NCBI RefSeq assembly: GCF_048564905.1
Contig: NC_133006.1
Coordinates: 16,452,501 to 16,516,500, forward strand
Reading direction: 5' to 3'
Origin: Vicugna pacos
Lineage: Eukaryota > Chordata > Mammalia > Artiodactyla > Camelidae
Length of the DNA stretch: 64,000 bases
In this document: positions 44,601-59,600 of the stretch, piece by piece
Layout of the letters: every line of letters starts with the position of its first letter
How positions within the stretch are numbered: the stretch's first letter is position 1
Made by a program: the position numbers and the translations under genes
The notes under the pieces: model-generated
What the model was told of the DNA's origin: nothing
The model's database searches: none
What the model saw: only the letters and a program-made list of their open reading frames with translations

Positions 44601-47600
44601 TGCTGCTCCCTCAGTGAGCACTCCTGGGGTCTCCACCACTCACCTCATCACCGGTTATGAAAACAGGCTCCTTCTCACCCCTCCACATCTAATTTGATCA
44701 TTCTCACTGCCTGTTCTTTAAGCAAACCACTTTCTCTACCTATCCCTCTTCTTTTTCTCCAATCCAAGACTTACCCCTTCAAAATGCTGGCCAAACTGTA
44801 CCTCTTTTATGTTTTCTCTAATTAAGGCCTCTGATTCTTGCTCCTCAGAGGTCTTCAGAACTGCCGCCTAGATCTCTGTCATCAGTTACACACAAATTTG
44901 ACATCGCTGATGACATTCTTCTTGAAACACTGACTTCATTAGGTTTCCAATAGGATGATAGTATTAAAATATAAGTAGACTCTGTCACTCCTCAGAACCC
45001 ACTGACGGCTTCTCATCTTCTTCAGAGTAAAAACCAAAACCCCTTCAGTGGTCTACAAGGCCTGCACCGTCTGCCACCCCACCCCCAACCCCAGACTCTC
45101 TGACTCATCTCCTGGCTCTTCTTCTCTCCTCCCTCCTCTCTAGTCACACGAGCCTCCTGCCTGTTCCTCAGACACAGAGGGCATGCCTTGTGCACTCTCT
45201 CTGCCCTCTTCCTGTTCACTCTTCCCCGGATAGCCATATGACTTACTCTCTCATCTCCTTCAGATATTTGCCCAGATGTCACCTGCTCCGGGAAGGCTTT
45301 CCCTACCACCTTATTTAAACTTGTACCCTCCAGCTTCCAGAACTCCATGTCCTCCTGCCTCCACTTTGTTTTCCCTCATTGCATTTATTATCACCTAACA
45401 CACTATATATTTCACTTATCTATTGTCTGTTTCCCTGGAACCAAGGTCAGTCCCTGGCACAGAAGGGGCGTTCATCAAATATTTGTTGATCAGATGGATA
45501 AAAGAGAGATACAGACAGATGGACACTAAAATTAGGAAGACGCATTTCCCTTTCTTCTTTTTACCTAAGTCAGCAACTCCAACCCTTTTTTTAGATCATG
45601 GACTTCTTTGAGAATCTGATGAAAGCTCTGACCCCTTCTCTACCTCCCATCACTCCCTGGATGCTCTTTTGAACATACACACAAAAGTCGACATTCAGTT
45701 CAGAGTTCACAGATAGCCTCGCACCTGGAAGCCCATCAATAAACTGCAGATTGAGAACCCTGCTCAAACAACACGATCAGCAGTGTCCTGTTAAGTCTGG
45801 GTTACTATGGAACCATGCTTAACCAGGGACTTAGCAGGGTCCTCTCCCTAACATTTTAGGTTTCTGACTGAGGTCCATAGGTAAAACAAGGACTTGCTTA
45901 CCTGGGCTTCACTGGCAAACTCCTTGGCTGAATTCTTCTGCATAAGAGTGGCCAGGCAGGCAAACCTGCGGCTGCTGGCTGTGGCCTCCAGGTTGTAGAG
46001 CTGCCAGAGCAAGGAGAGGCAGTGCACCCGCTGCTGCAGGACTGCCAGCTTCTTCTTACTGGTGTGAAGCACAGGTGGTTAGCCTGCCCTTATTCTTCAC
46101 CAGTGTCCTCTGTCCCTCCCCACAAGAAATCTGAATCTACCTATCCACAGACTTTCAGACTAGAAAGGTTCCTGGAATCCCACTACTTCTAACCCCATAT
46201 GCCTTTTAAATTCATCCCTCTTGACCAGGAAAAAAGTTAAGAGATGTTTTTAAAAAGGTTCACTCTCTGAATTGTTACTTTGGTTGAATATATTTCCTAT
46301 GAATTATTATACCTCAGTAACTAGGGAGCAATTTAATATTATGTATATGTCAGAGAAATAATATTAAATTGCTATTTTATGTGTATATGTACACACAATA
46401 CACATATATGTATCTTTATTTGAAAGAGACAGGATAATACCACACTCCAAAAACAAAGTCCTCATTTTGCTACACTGAATTGGCCGGGAGAGTAAGGTAA
46501 ACGAACTGGAACTGTTATATGCCTGAAAGGAGGAGTCTCTTTATTTCAAATAGGCAACGCCAGGCCGGGCCCTAGATTAGTTCTCTGTGGCCCTAAATGG
46601 AACCAGGGCAAGTTGACCAGGCTTCTCACTTCTCACTAGTGTTGTTCAAAGGTTGGCTCTGGGAACAGGAACGCCAGTATTTTTCTAGGAATGTTTGGAA
46701 AATGACACCAAACCAGGTCCAAGGGAAGCTCCTTTTTAGCAGTCGAAGGGCTTGCCTAGCCAATTTTTTGGCCAAGGTGATCTGGCCCATGTTGAAACAG
46801 ACCTGGAGATGGGAAAAAGACAAACAGCGATGCAAATGTGGGAGGAGTGCAAGAGTCTGGATACGACACACTGGTTTTTATTTTGGGAAGTGTACTTGAG
46901 GCCACTGTGGTGCTTGAGTGAGCTGAGTTAGAACAGAGCCTGGCTACACAAACAAGCACCAGTAGGGCCATGAGCAAGCAAAAAAGTGAGAAAACAGAAG
47001 CCACTCTCCTTTCTCATCTCCCACACATTTGTCAGTGAGCAGGTGAGGAAGTCTGTGATAAAGTGATGCTGCCAGACTCTGATGGGATTGTCATTTGCAC
47101 AGAGACTAAGATGTTTCAGATGCAATGAAAGCATCTGAGATATCACCTAATCCTGTATCTCACTTCATAAACAGGTTGTACTGCCATAGTGCATGTAGGG
47201 GTAGGAGCTGAGAAACCACTTTGAAGTTATCATGTACCTTCATGTTCTAAGGCTAAATCAACCAAAAAAGTGATAAAGTCCAAGGTGATTTCAGTACAAT
47301 CTTGGGAAGACTGCACAATAATTCTTTTTTTATAAAGAGAAAGAAATAATTATTTCACTTTGCTTCAAAGACCTTTTGTTTGAAATATAAATAATGCAAT
47401 ACTGTGGACAACTCTAGTAATCCCTTTGGTGTTTAAAGACATTGTACACATTAGGTTTATTCTCCTAATCAGGGTATCTTGAGGTTTACATTGAAATTAG
47501 TTTTTATTTACTTTTTTTTAATTTTAAAGCTCAGCTCTGTAACAAAACACCCTCATGGTTTTAGGGAGTCTTTATTTATAAATTGATAAATAATTATTCC

Positions 47601-50600
47601 AACACATTTTGTTCTGTTGGATTTAGCAGGAATGAGGCTGGGAGAAGTTGCTGAGTTGTCCTGAGTTATTCATACAGAATAAATACATTTACTCCTATGT
47701 GTTCTTTGAAAATGGAATGTCTCATGGCATGCTTTCCCCAGAATTTCTATTCATTATACAAATCTCATTCTCTGAGGAAATTTGTTATAAATGATATAGA
47801 ATGATATACAAGGCATATTATTTATTTATTTTTAAAGCAAGTAGTAGAATGGAGTATAGAAAGCTCCTATTTGTATATAACAAAGGAAGAGGGGAGACTG
47901 TATGCATTTATGTATGCTAAGCCCCTCTGGTAGAAAACAAAGATATATAACCTTGAGGAGGGGACACAGCAGCTTAGAGATGGGGTAGGGAGGAGACTTT
48001 GAAATGTATGTTCCTTTTTTCTTTCTAGCTTTACTGAGATATAGCTGACATATAACATTGTTTAAGGTGTACAATGTGAAAATTATTTTTATGTAACTGA
48101 CATAGAACCTTCTGTTAGTTTTAGTAATACAACATAATGATTCAACATTATGTATATGCTGGAAAATTATCACCATAATGAGATTAATTAAATTCTGGCA
48201 CCACACAGTTACATTTTTTTTCTTGTGATGAGAACTTTTAAGATCTACACTCTTAACAACTTTCAAATATACAATACTGAATTGTTAACTACAGTCACAT
48301 GCTGTACATCACATCCCCAAAACTTATAACTGGAAGTTTATACCTTCTGACCATCTTCACCCATTTTGTCCACTCCCCCATACTCGAAAATTAGTTTATA
48401 TACACTCTGATGAGAAAAGTACATGAAAAGGTAATTCACAGAAATAAATGACCAATAAACATATAAAAAAAGTACCTTATTAATTAAGAAATATACATTA
48501 AAATATAATTATCATTTACGGATTAGCAAGTACAAAGAAGACTTATAATATTTGATGTTGGTAGGGATGCGAAGAAATGGGAAGAACTCAAATTGACACA
48601 ATATTCTGCCAGACAATTTGGCAACATATTTATTAAATATATTCATATCTTCTGCTTTAGCATTTCCACCTCTGGAAATTTCTCTTACAGAAACACTCTC
48701 ACAAGGGAGTAAAGAGATATTTATGAGAATATTCACTGTACCAATGTTTATAATAACCAAAAATTAGAGATAACTTAAATGTGCATGTAGAAAGGAATGA
48801 TTAAATAAATTTGACATATGGATACAATGTAGTATTGGCAGCTACAACTACGATTGGATATATGCCAATATGTGAATATGTTCAATCTGCATTATTAGGA
48901 ATAAAAGTCAGCTGCAGAAGAAAGAATACAGAATATGATTCTATTTGTAAAAAATGGAAAACAATAATGATATGACTGTATGTGTACAGCTGGTGGAATT
49001 TGCACTACATTATTAACTACACTAGGGGTGACATGGGATTAGTAAGAGCTCTTTCACTCTACATATAGTTCTGTTTTGAATTTGTATAACCTTTTATCAC
49101 ATTTATCATCACACACAAAAAACAAAGAGATTTTAAAAGAAATAACAAAGTAACCCTCAAGGGAAAATAACCCAAACTTCAACGTCATCCCTCATCCTCA
49201 CCTCTGATCGAAGACGGCAGAAAGTGGCCTCCTCAAACTGACAGATCTTCACCTTGTGCTTTTTCAAATATGAGAATGCTGAGGGTCGGCCCAGAAGACT
49301 GCTTGCCTTCCTCAAATAAAAGAAGGCCTCCAAACAAGACAAGAGATGGAGTAACTGGATTAGGATTCGGATGCTGCTAGGCACGCGCTTAGGGTGAAGG
49401 TTGATCAAGGTTTCGGCAAGTTTGAACTGGGGCTGGATTTAGTTAGAAATGGGGACTAAATGGACTACGCATGCAGGAGTCAGGGACAGCGCCGACAGCA
49501 CGTGCTGCTCCTTCGCTACCGCATTCCCACTTCATGTTTTCTCCTAGGCCCATTACAGCTCCTTTCTCCCATTTTCCTCCACTTTTCATTCCAGGCTACT
49601 TGACAGTAAGAAATCCTAACAAATTCCCTCAGTCACTTGGCTCAGCTTAGGGGCAGAGAGCAGAGCTTGCTCACCATATAATTATCTGACAGGTCCAAGG
49701 AGGCAGCAGCAGCCTCCAGCAGGTAATAAAATGCACACGTGGTTTCTCCAATGACCAAGCAGTGCTGGGTGAGGGGTGAGAGCACTAACTTCAGGACCTC
49801 ATCACAGTGGCAGGGCTTTGTGGTCAACATATCTTTCTCCGGGTTGGTCTGAGCCAGTCTCCGGTTCACTTGATCCAGGAACTCTTCCTCTGTTCTTTGT
49901 GAGAGAAGATGAAGAGCTGAGAGAGGCCACAAAGCAGACACTCTTGCCGGACCATTACCAGGTCTCAAAGCCACTCTGTCCAGGAAGCTTTCCTTTATAA
50001 TTGACTAATTCTATGTCTATCCTTCTCCTCAATCACTCCGTAAGTTTTTGAAAGTCAGGGACCTGATCTATAACGGCAAAGCCCTATTAGGGAGTTTTAA
50101 AAACCCAAAGCCAATCTAAGTATCTCACAAACTAAATGGGGAAATGACCATATCTGAAGAGTAAATTAAACAGTATTCCACGAAAACATAAAAAATGATA
50201 CAAAGCAGTAAATAATACATTTCTCTATTAGCACATTTGAATTCTGTCATGGCACTTTGAATATTATTTTACACAATGTTACCATCTTATCCTACAATAA
50301 CCTTGCCATTCAGGCAGCCAAATTTACCTTTTACAGATGAAGAAATTGAGGCTCAGAGAGTGTAAGTGACTTATATACGACCTCACAGCTACCATGTAGA
50401 ACCAAAACTGGAATTCACCTCTCTAGCTATTAATCCAGTGTACTTTCCACAGGCACCGTGAGTTCAAAAGAGGGCTGATCTCTCTGAGACACAATGATTG
50501 AAAAAAAGTGGGAACTGAGGAGGGCTCTGAAGGATGGTGAACACTCTGATAAGTGGAAGAATGTGGATGCCACTGAGTATTTTTAAAAGGGAGAACTGTG

Positions 50601-53600
50601 TGAGCAAAGACAAAAGGTAAGTGTAGGGGTGATTTGTGTGGAATATAGATTTTTGTTTGAAAACTGTAAGAAATCAGGTTGGATAAATGGGATAGGAAAC
50701 TCTAGAGTGGCTGATGGGTTCAAGGTAGCGACATTTAAAATTGATAAGACATTAGAAAGTCAGGTGGTTCATGGTTATGGAAATAAAGTCATTTTAATAT
50801 CATCTGGGTTCAAAAGTAATTGAGAAGGCAAATTTATAGCTGAAAAAAAAATCTGTATGTACAAAGCATTTGAGAGTAATTAAAGTTTTTCTCTAGCTCT
50901 AAGAAATAATTTCCCTACAAAGAATCAAAAATTGCCTTTCTGATTCTCTGTTAGCTTGAATTTGGGGCCAAGCACAAGAGTCACCACTCCTAGATGGTCA
51001 GCTGCCTTCCCTGTCTGCAGGTAAGATGAATACCCTAGTTAAATGATCATCTGTGTCTCACTTTCTGGCCCCCTTCATGCCCACTCTCAGCATCTCCATC
51101 TACCTGTAGTGTTCATTTGTGAAGGTCTCCTGACTTCTGGGTGATTTTGTCTGGAACTGAAAACTATCTGTAGGGAAAAAAAGATGATTATCTTTAATTA
51201 TCCATGCCTGGTATTAACTGAGAACATTCAAAATTCCTGACTCTATTTCCTTTGCAGCTTAGTTCATGAGCTAATTGCCTCCCTCATTATAAAAATGGTA
51301 AGTTTGGGTTTACTATTAGCCTTACACACAAAATTAGGGTGCTAATTTTTTTTCTTAAAGGCAACTATTTGTGATTCAAATGGTAACTTCTTTCATTCGC
51401 AAACCTCCCAAACCAATTCCTAATTCTGTTTGCAAAAGAAAAGAATAAAGAATGTGTCCATCTGGCTTGATGGCTAATTCTAATAGTAAAAATCCATGAA
51501 TATATATGGATCAGGTTTATGAACAGATGGGAGTGAACCACAGAGCCTAAGACCTAGTGAAGAAAATCGTGAAGGCACAAGATGCCACAGTTCACAGTCA
51601 GTGGGGGTTTTCAGTGGGCCAGTGGGGGTTTTCAGCTTTACCTAGCTGGCCTTAAATACACTTTATCCTCCAGATTTGACTCTTCCTCTGCATCTGTCTT
51701 CTGATCAAAAAGCAAAGACTGGGAATGATGTGGAGATGTTACCTATTAGGACTCAGCAACACAGGAGGTGGGATTGAAAAGAAGTCCAAGAGAACCGTTA
51801 TAGGGAGGACTTGTGTTAAATAAAAGAACTGGTTCTCTGATTATTTAATGATGTCTCATAAGGTAAAGTAAGGCTAAGGTAACTAAGGAAACTAGAACTT
51901 GGCAGCACCACTGCAATGCACAATTCCCAGGGCACCATCCTATCGCAGCCTGTGAACAGCACCCTCCAGGTGTAGGCAGTACCTGTTTTGCATGGCCATG
52001 CACAGAGGCCCTGGGTCTGGGAAGCCTCCTCAGGGTTCGGCTGTGCTGGAAATGTCTTAAGCCTCTCACACCCAGATTGACTAGGCTGTCTAATCTAAAG
52101 CTGACACTGACCTCTTAAAAACAAAAGGTCATATAGGAAATATGAATGATAATGTGATTTCTTCATAACACCAACCGGGACATTCACTGTTGCTTTCCTT
52201 TTTCCCCTCAGAAAGTACAAAAGTGCAAATGCCCACAGAGCTCATCAGCCAGTGACCAATTTCTCCAAGTCACTGGTCCACCTTCATAGAGTCATTAAGA
52301 ATGTTACAGCTAGATGAGGTATTAGGATCATAGGTCAACACCTTCATTTTGGTCCTTTACCACCACCAGTTTATCATCTCTCCCATATCCCTCTCCCCTG
52401 CCAACACCAACACCAACTCTTCTTCTGTCAAAGTAGAAAAAGAGACAATTTCGCTGGGTCTTGATAGCTGTCTTCAAATATGAAAGAAGGTACAACTCTG
52501 AAAAAATGCGTGAAAAAGTTGCCAGATGGTAGATTTCACCTGCATGAAAGCAGCTTTCTGACAGCTACTGACAATGAAATGGGCTGTCCTACAACATAAG
52601 CTAACTGAAAATGTTAAAACAAAGAGGAGGAACTCTTACCTGGGATGTGGTAGAAGGATTACAGGTTTGGGAGACTATCTATCCACTAACGAGTCTTCTT
52701 TAAGTAGCTAGCTCTTACTTATCTTTCAAATCTCACTTCTGGCATCATCTCCTTCAGGGTAGAGTCCTATCTTACTCCTTTCTCAGGCTGGGCTAACAGC
52801 CCTTTCTCGATGTACCCAATCCCTACATAGTCTATTTTCATCACCTTTACCATACCATATTGGAATTCTTTATTTATATGTCTGCATCACCCCCAAAAAA
52901 CTGATAATTTTATTTTGTATTCTTACAACAGTATCTGATACACACAAAGACTCCACGTACGTGTACTGAGCTGAATAGTTACTGAGCTGAATAATTATAA
53001 AAACAGTAACGAAAGTGTACTGAGCACTAACCATGTGCTTGGCACTATTCAAAGCCCTTTATAAATTTTAACTCATTTAGTCCTCACGACAATCCTATGA
53101 AATTGGTATTATTATTTTCCTCAATTAATTGAGGTTAAGTAACGTGCCCAAGATTGCCAGCCAAAACAAGTATGATCTCTACAGTTCCTTTTACCTTTGA
53201 GATTATATTTTTCTTATTTCTGGCATTTCAGGGATAAATGGCTCTTTCCACCTATTTTTCTCCCTTAATCTGATTTCACCTTTTAGATGAAGAGCTCCAA
53301 GTACATGAATAAGAAGTGCTACCCACACGTCCCCTGTCTGCCTCCTGGATTTACCTTGGGGAGAAGGCAGCTGCAATTTGTCTATGATCACTCGTGTTAG
53401 TATTGAGCCAGTATCTCTGTAGCTACAGAATCGGGAGGTCCCAATGGAACTCTTAGTAGAACAGATGGCAAAACGGTGGAAGGGGACAAAGTCGCCCCCC
53501 TGACAGCTCCCACAGCGGCAGGCCAAATCTTGAAGAAAGCAGGCACATTCCAGGTGCAGGGCTACCTGCTGTGCCTTGGGCCACAGCTCCCAAGCTGCTT

Positions 53601-56600
53601 CCCGCAGTAGAGGCACTCCAAATTCTAGGTCCTCGGTTTGAAGCAGGGATAGCCCCTCCGGTAGCCTGAGAGGAGAGGCAGCAACTGAAATACAGGAAAA
53701 TCTAAGTGAGAGTCTCACTTAAAGTCCTTTTATGCTACCAGGTAGCAAATTCCCAAGCACATGCTGCTAGTTTATAAGAAAATTTTATTTCTAATTCTTA
53801 CTTTGTATTACTGCTTTCTTTGCATAAAAAATTTTACACCAATCTGAGAGTGGCACTGATCATATTTAATATAAAGTACAAGAGGGAAGAAATGATCAGT
53901 GGTACAGAACTACACTGAATAGATTTCTTAGTTGTTTCTTCTAAGTTGAGCTTTTTTTACTAAAAATTATTGTAAATATCAAATAATCAGAAAGGCTCTG
54001 CCCAAATATAAGGCCCAAACATATTTCAAAGTCAAAGGGAAATTATCTGTGGGTTATATGTGTTCTGAGTAGCTTATGCCACAATTTTATTCTTTCAGGT
54101 GGAGAATTTGAGATTGCAGCTATTTAACGTACATTTTGCGTTATTGATGTCTGTTTCAGTGTCACATGTGTTTAACTTCCTTATAACCTTCTAAAATTAG
54201 AAATAGTTCATCTTTTTTTCTTTTTATTTATCCCAAAAAGCCAATAAAAGACTATGGCAATATTTTTTGAACCAAAAATCAAAACACAAATACTTAACAC
54301 ATGGGGTTAACAAGGAACTAGAATTCTTGAAATTAAGACAACTCTAAAAAACAAAGGCCATTCATTTACTATAACCATGGCTCCTCCATGATTAAAATAA
54401 GCACTTTTCCCAATTTCTTAGACATAAGCTTTAAGAGAGTGGGCCTGTGATCTATGATACGGATGCTCTTTCTGAACACAGATACCCTCACCCAAAGCTC
54501 TCTATTTGGGCCTGAGAACAAGGGAATAAATAGCTCTTCCTCACCTGGCTTTCTCTTCTCTTTGGTTTGTTCAATAATCTCGATAGAGGAAGGCACTAAT
54601 ATTGGCTCAGCAGGAAGCTCTTGGCTCTTGCTGCACCAGCAGAGCACGTGTATGTCCACAAGAGCCCTCAGCACCTGAAGTAGCTTATTTTCACTCCAGC
54701 CAGGCAGGAGGTGCTGCAGTAGATCTATGTGGAAGGAGTGACCGATGACTGCTGCACACTTAACCAGCAACTGTTCCTCTGGGTTCAATTGATCCAGTTG
54801 GTTCACTGCTATTTCTGAAGGAAAAAAAAAAAGCAATGAATAAGCTTTCTACAAACGTAGAATATATTGTGCTAATAATACATTGTGTTCATTTAAAAAA
54901 AAAGGCTTGCTTTTTGCCCACTCCTTTTTCACTCAGCCAAATCTCTTGAAAGAGCCTTATCTCCATGTCCTCTTTTGTCCCCATTCCCCATTTATTATTC
55001 AACCAACAATCAGGTTTTCACCAAAACACTGAAACTGTACTCCTCATGGTCACCAAAACCTTTTGTTGGTAGACCTGAAGTTGTGTTCTGAATCCTGTAC
55101 TAACAATTCTTCCCATTTTCCTCCTACTTTCAACTAAACACTGAGGTTGGCTTCCAGGTCCCAGAATTCAAATAACTGTAAAGATCTGAATTAACTAAAG
55201 TATTTTACTAAATCTCTCCATATTCTGACCAGTAAGCCACCAAGCCCAAAATCTTGGAATAATTCTAAACTTTTTCCTCTCCCTCACAACCACCAGTCAT
55301 CTGCTCATTATCTTTCTAAATAATCTTGAATATGATTCTTCCCAAACAATTTTACTATAAGCAGTCATTTTCACCTGGATCACCATACTACTCTGTTTTG
55401 AACATCTCCAAGTTCCTCTCATTCTTAGCCCTAAGACACACTAACTAGTGGTTGGATTATACGCCTCATGTACAAATATAATCATGCCAGCACCCTTCTT
55501 AAATACTCTTATAACTTATATGGCCTTTCGCAATTTAGCTTTGGCCTTTCATTTAGACCAAGGCTTTGCTGACTGAACGATTCATTTTAGCTTTTTCTTT
55601 CCATGTGGATTAACTTTCTAGCTATTTTCCCAGAACCCTGATAAAATTAGAATGCCAGCTGAGTTACCAGGTAACATTGCTTATGCTAAGAGTGATCCCT
55701 CATAGGAAGTTGAATTTGGACTAGGAGAACTGTGAATAAGGTACAAATACCTGGTGGTAAGCCACAGCTTTGGGCTTCCCTGGGTATAGTAATTCTTGTG
55801 ACAGGTCACACTCCTGGCAGGGCCTGCAGGCTATGCCTAGATGGCTATTATAAGAGATGCCAGTTCCTAGCTGGGAAATGGGGCATCCAAGCACTCATCC
55901 AGGAGAGATGAGTGACCTCATTCCATCACATCTAAGCTATTCCTTGAGGCTCCAGAGATAGCAGTGGAAACTGATGTGGGGATTCCCACTGAAGAAAACC
56001 ACTTGCTGCTGTTCTGCTAGAGTGCTGTTTCCTGACCTGCATGCTTCTAAGTTAGTAAAGCCAATGCTAAGTGTGGCCTATCACGGCTGTAGGTATATAA
56101 CTGTCCAGATGGACCTAAAACCACCAGAGTGAATAGCTTATAATAGCTAACATTCATTGAATATGTATTATGCACCATGATTTATTTGATTTAATCCTCA
56201 ACCAACCCCATGAGGTAGGAACTATCATTAACCCCATTTGAATGATGAGAGGACTAAGACTTAGATCTAAGTTTATATAAGGTTTCACAGCCAGTAAGTG
56301 GAGGAGCCAATGGTACCCAGGTTTTTCTGACCCCAGAGTCCTGGCTCTTAATTACCAAGGTGTTCTGTACTGCTGTTTCATATGCATATCCTATATTCTC
56401 AGCAAGAACATATTTGACTTGAAGGCCTACTTATTCATCATAATTTTCCTCAAGAAGGTTAGCAAAGTACCCTGCCCACCAAATACCTGAATAGAATATT
56501 AAGGAAAAAAAAAAAAACCCCAAAACCTCCTTGTCTCTAAGAAGAAGATCCTCTCTAATTATATCTACCCAATTCTGATGGCTTCTTTACTCTTTATCTC

Positions 56601-59600
56601 ATCATTCATTATAAACTTTCTTTGTACTCTTTTTATGAAATTCCTGCTATGTGCGTAACACTGTCTCCTCACTACCACCATGGATTTTCTTAAACTTCAG
56701 TAACATTGTCTCCCTTGTTCACTGTCTCCTCCAGCACAGGAACATGCACAAAGGGAAACTCAGGACATAATTTTTATTAAATAACTAGAAAACTTTTCCA
56801 GATAATCAGTCAGCCTCAAAGAGAACAGTGGGCTTACTTAAGTAAATCATTACTCAGATAGCATTACAAGTCTTTAAGAGCTCTTCTGGTAGTGCCAAAA
56901 TTTATTTCTGGAAGGCAGGTTTCTTTTTTAAAGAAATAAAGCTAGCATGATAATGAGAGACCTATACTCAATCAACCACCAAATTACTAAGTGCAATGAT
57001 ATCTGTAATTGGTTTACTTGAGGTTTTTAGGGGACCTGCCTTTTAATAATGGTGGGAGAAGCACTGTATCCAAGTTTACATCATCCTTGACTGTACATAC
57101 ATAAAGGTCCTGGTCTTCAGAGCTGGCAGGAGAAATACTATACATTGTGGATTTCATGGCATTGGCTGTAGGAAAAGAAGACTATGACTGAGGAAAATGC
57201 CATGCTTAGAGACTGTGGTTTTAAAGATACAAAAATACAAGAATTTAGTCAAGAAACTAAAAGGATTAAGATGAAAGGAGCTATAAGATTTAAAGTGGTT
57301 TACCCACCCATCCTGCCGGTTCTCTAATTTTCTCTTAGAAATGAACAACATTTTCTGTACCACATGGTATCCAACATTCTCACCCTTCCTGTTTACCTTC
57401 CAACAGCCCTTGATTCTGCTACCTCACAGCTCCAGGATGCCTTTCTGGATTTTACACATACTTCTCTCTCTTTCCTCCTCCCTTCTTCCATTCCTCATTC
57501 AGATTTACCACGTCACCCTTCTCATCAGTAACGTGCAATTCTCTATTGGACTCTCAAGTTTATCAATCCTTTCTAGTGGACTCTGATGTTTGTAAATCCT
57601 ATTTTCCTATCTTCACCTCCTGGGCTGCTCAAAAAGGAACTAAAGTAGATTGACTCAATTACTTTACCTGAGGCAGGGATTTAGTGTTTTCAACATAACT
57701 ACATATTATCTGTATAGTACACTTAGCCAGGAAGGCCTAACCTTGCTTATGATGCCGGCAGGGAATAGACACATGCTTCATAAGGGCCAGGTGATGCCAT
57801 GGTCAAGAATGAACTCCAGCAGCAGGACCAGGGTAGAACCCTGGGGTACTCAGCTTACCTGAGAGGGTCTCCCACTTGCTAGTCTCCACCTCCTCCTTTT
57901 GGAGGTCATGAAAGAGCAATATGTTCTTAGAGAGAAGGTCCTGGCATAAGACCTCACAGTAAAGGGGGTTTCCAAAGCACCTGCGGAGAAGGTAGCTGTA
58001 GAGAGGTAAGTAGGGGATTAAAGATGTCCACTGACTAAAGATGTCCACTTGAAGAAAGCCAAGCATAAGGGTATTTCATACTGAGGAATATTTCTTCTGT
58101 TGTTAAAGTCAGTTCTTGATGATATACACTAACAGAAGGAAGCCTCGGCATAAAAATGTTAAAAAAAGTTTCTGATTGGTTTTGAAATGTATTTTGGCAG
58201 TAACTTTTCTCTTAACTATCTTCCTTCTATTGATGTTAAAAGGAACTAACATCCCCTTGCTAAAGGGCCTGACAAAAACTGGCCTGACCACACATAATGG
58301 ACATGTAAAGCAAGTCATCCAGGTCCTAACAGACCTGTGAAAACCTGGATGAACGGCCCAGGGAGATAGTCCTTTACTGGGTACTAGGAGACTGTCTACC
58401 TTTAAATCTAGTTTTGGGCCTCACCATGGTCGCTAACGTCATTCTCTCCCTCAACTTTGGTGAGACCTGAGCCTTCTCACTTATATTATGGCACCGGCTC
58501 CTCCCTTAATGAAGTGCCCAGCTGGTCCTAGCCACTCACATCTGTAGCTCTTGGGGGATGCTCACCACCCCCAGTTCCCAACATGCCATTCTCAGCAGTG
58601 AGGTCTCTGCCAACTTCAAAATGGGTACAAGGATGGCCTGAGGGCTCTGCAGGAAGTGCTGGGCCCAGCCACACAGGGCGAAGGTGGGGGTCAATGTCAT
58701 CACCATGATGATGGGCACACTGGAGAGCAATGTTCCCAAAAACTCCCAGGAAGCTGCATCCATATACTGGGCCTCGTCAATGAGGAATATCAGCGGTGTT
58801 TCCCTCACTGCCTGGAAATAACAGCAAGGAAACAATGACAACCTCTGATTAGAAATGAAGTCACTTTATTTTGAAATCTACCATAAATTTCCCATCAACA
58901 ATTTTAAGTAAAATGTCAACATAGGCTGGGATTTTCAGAGTAAAATGTATCCTAAGTCCAGGTAATATTTTACTTCATAAATATAAAATATAGCCTGTAT
59001 ATCTAATTCCTAAAGAAATCTACCGAGTTTCTTTGAACAAGAAAATACTCTAACTGAAACATGAAATGAGCATCAAAATATTCTCCAAATCAAATATGAA
59101 GCTTTCAAATATTTCATTTTGGCAAAAGCTTCAAACTGTGGGAATTCATAGTATTTTAAACCAGCTTCCAGACCAGGCTGCATATGAGAATCACCTAGGA
59201 GTGCTTGCTAAAACTACCAGTTACCATGCCCCACTCATATACACTTTAAAAAAATACCTCCTCCCCACCAAAAAAATTAATAAAATTAAAAAAAATCTAA
59301 ATATATATATACAAAATTTTTTAAAAAGATAGATACAAACAATGAAGAAATGCCTAAGTCAAGGTATGATAGAGATAGATTAAAATGAGCATAAACTATC
59401 TGCACATGTTAAGAGTTGACGGCATGTAGCAAAAGTACCCACCTTCTGAAGCACTTGAAAAAAACATGCTTTAACCTTCTTTTGTCTGGCCAGGTCATCC
59501 ATGCGTGAAACTCTGAAGGATAAGGGAAACTGACCGGGAAAATTATTCAGATATTATCTTTCAAAATAACAATCTAATAAAAATATACAGGTTCTCAAAA

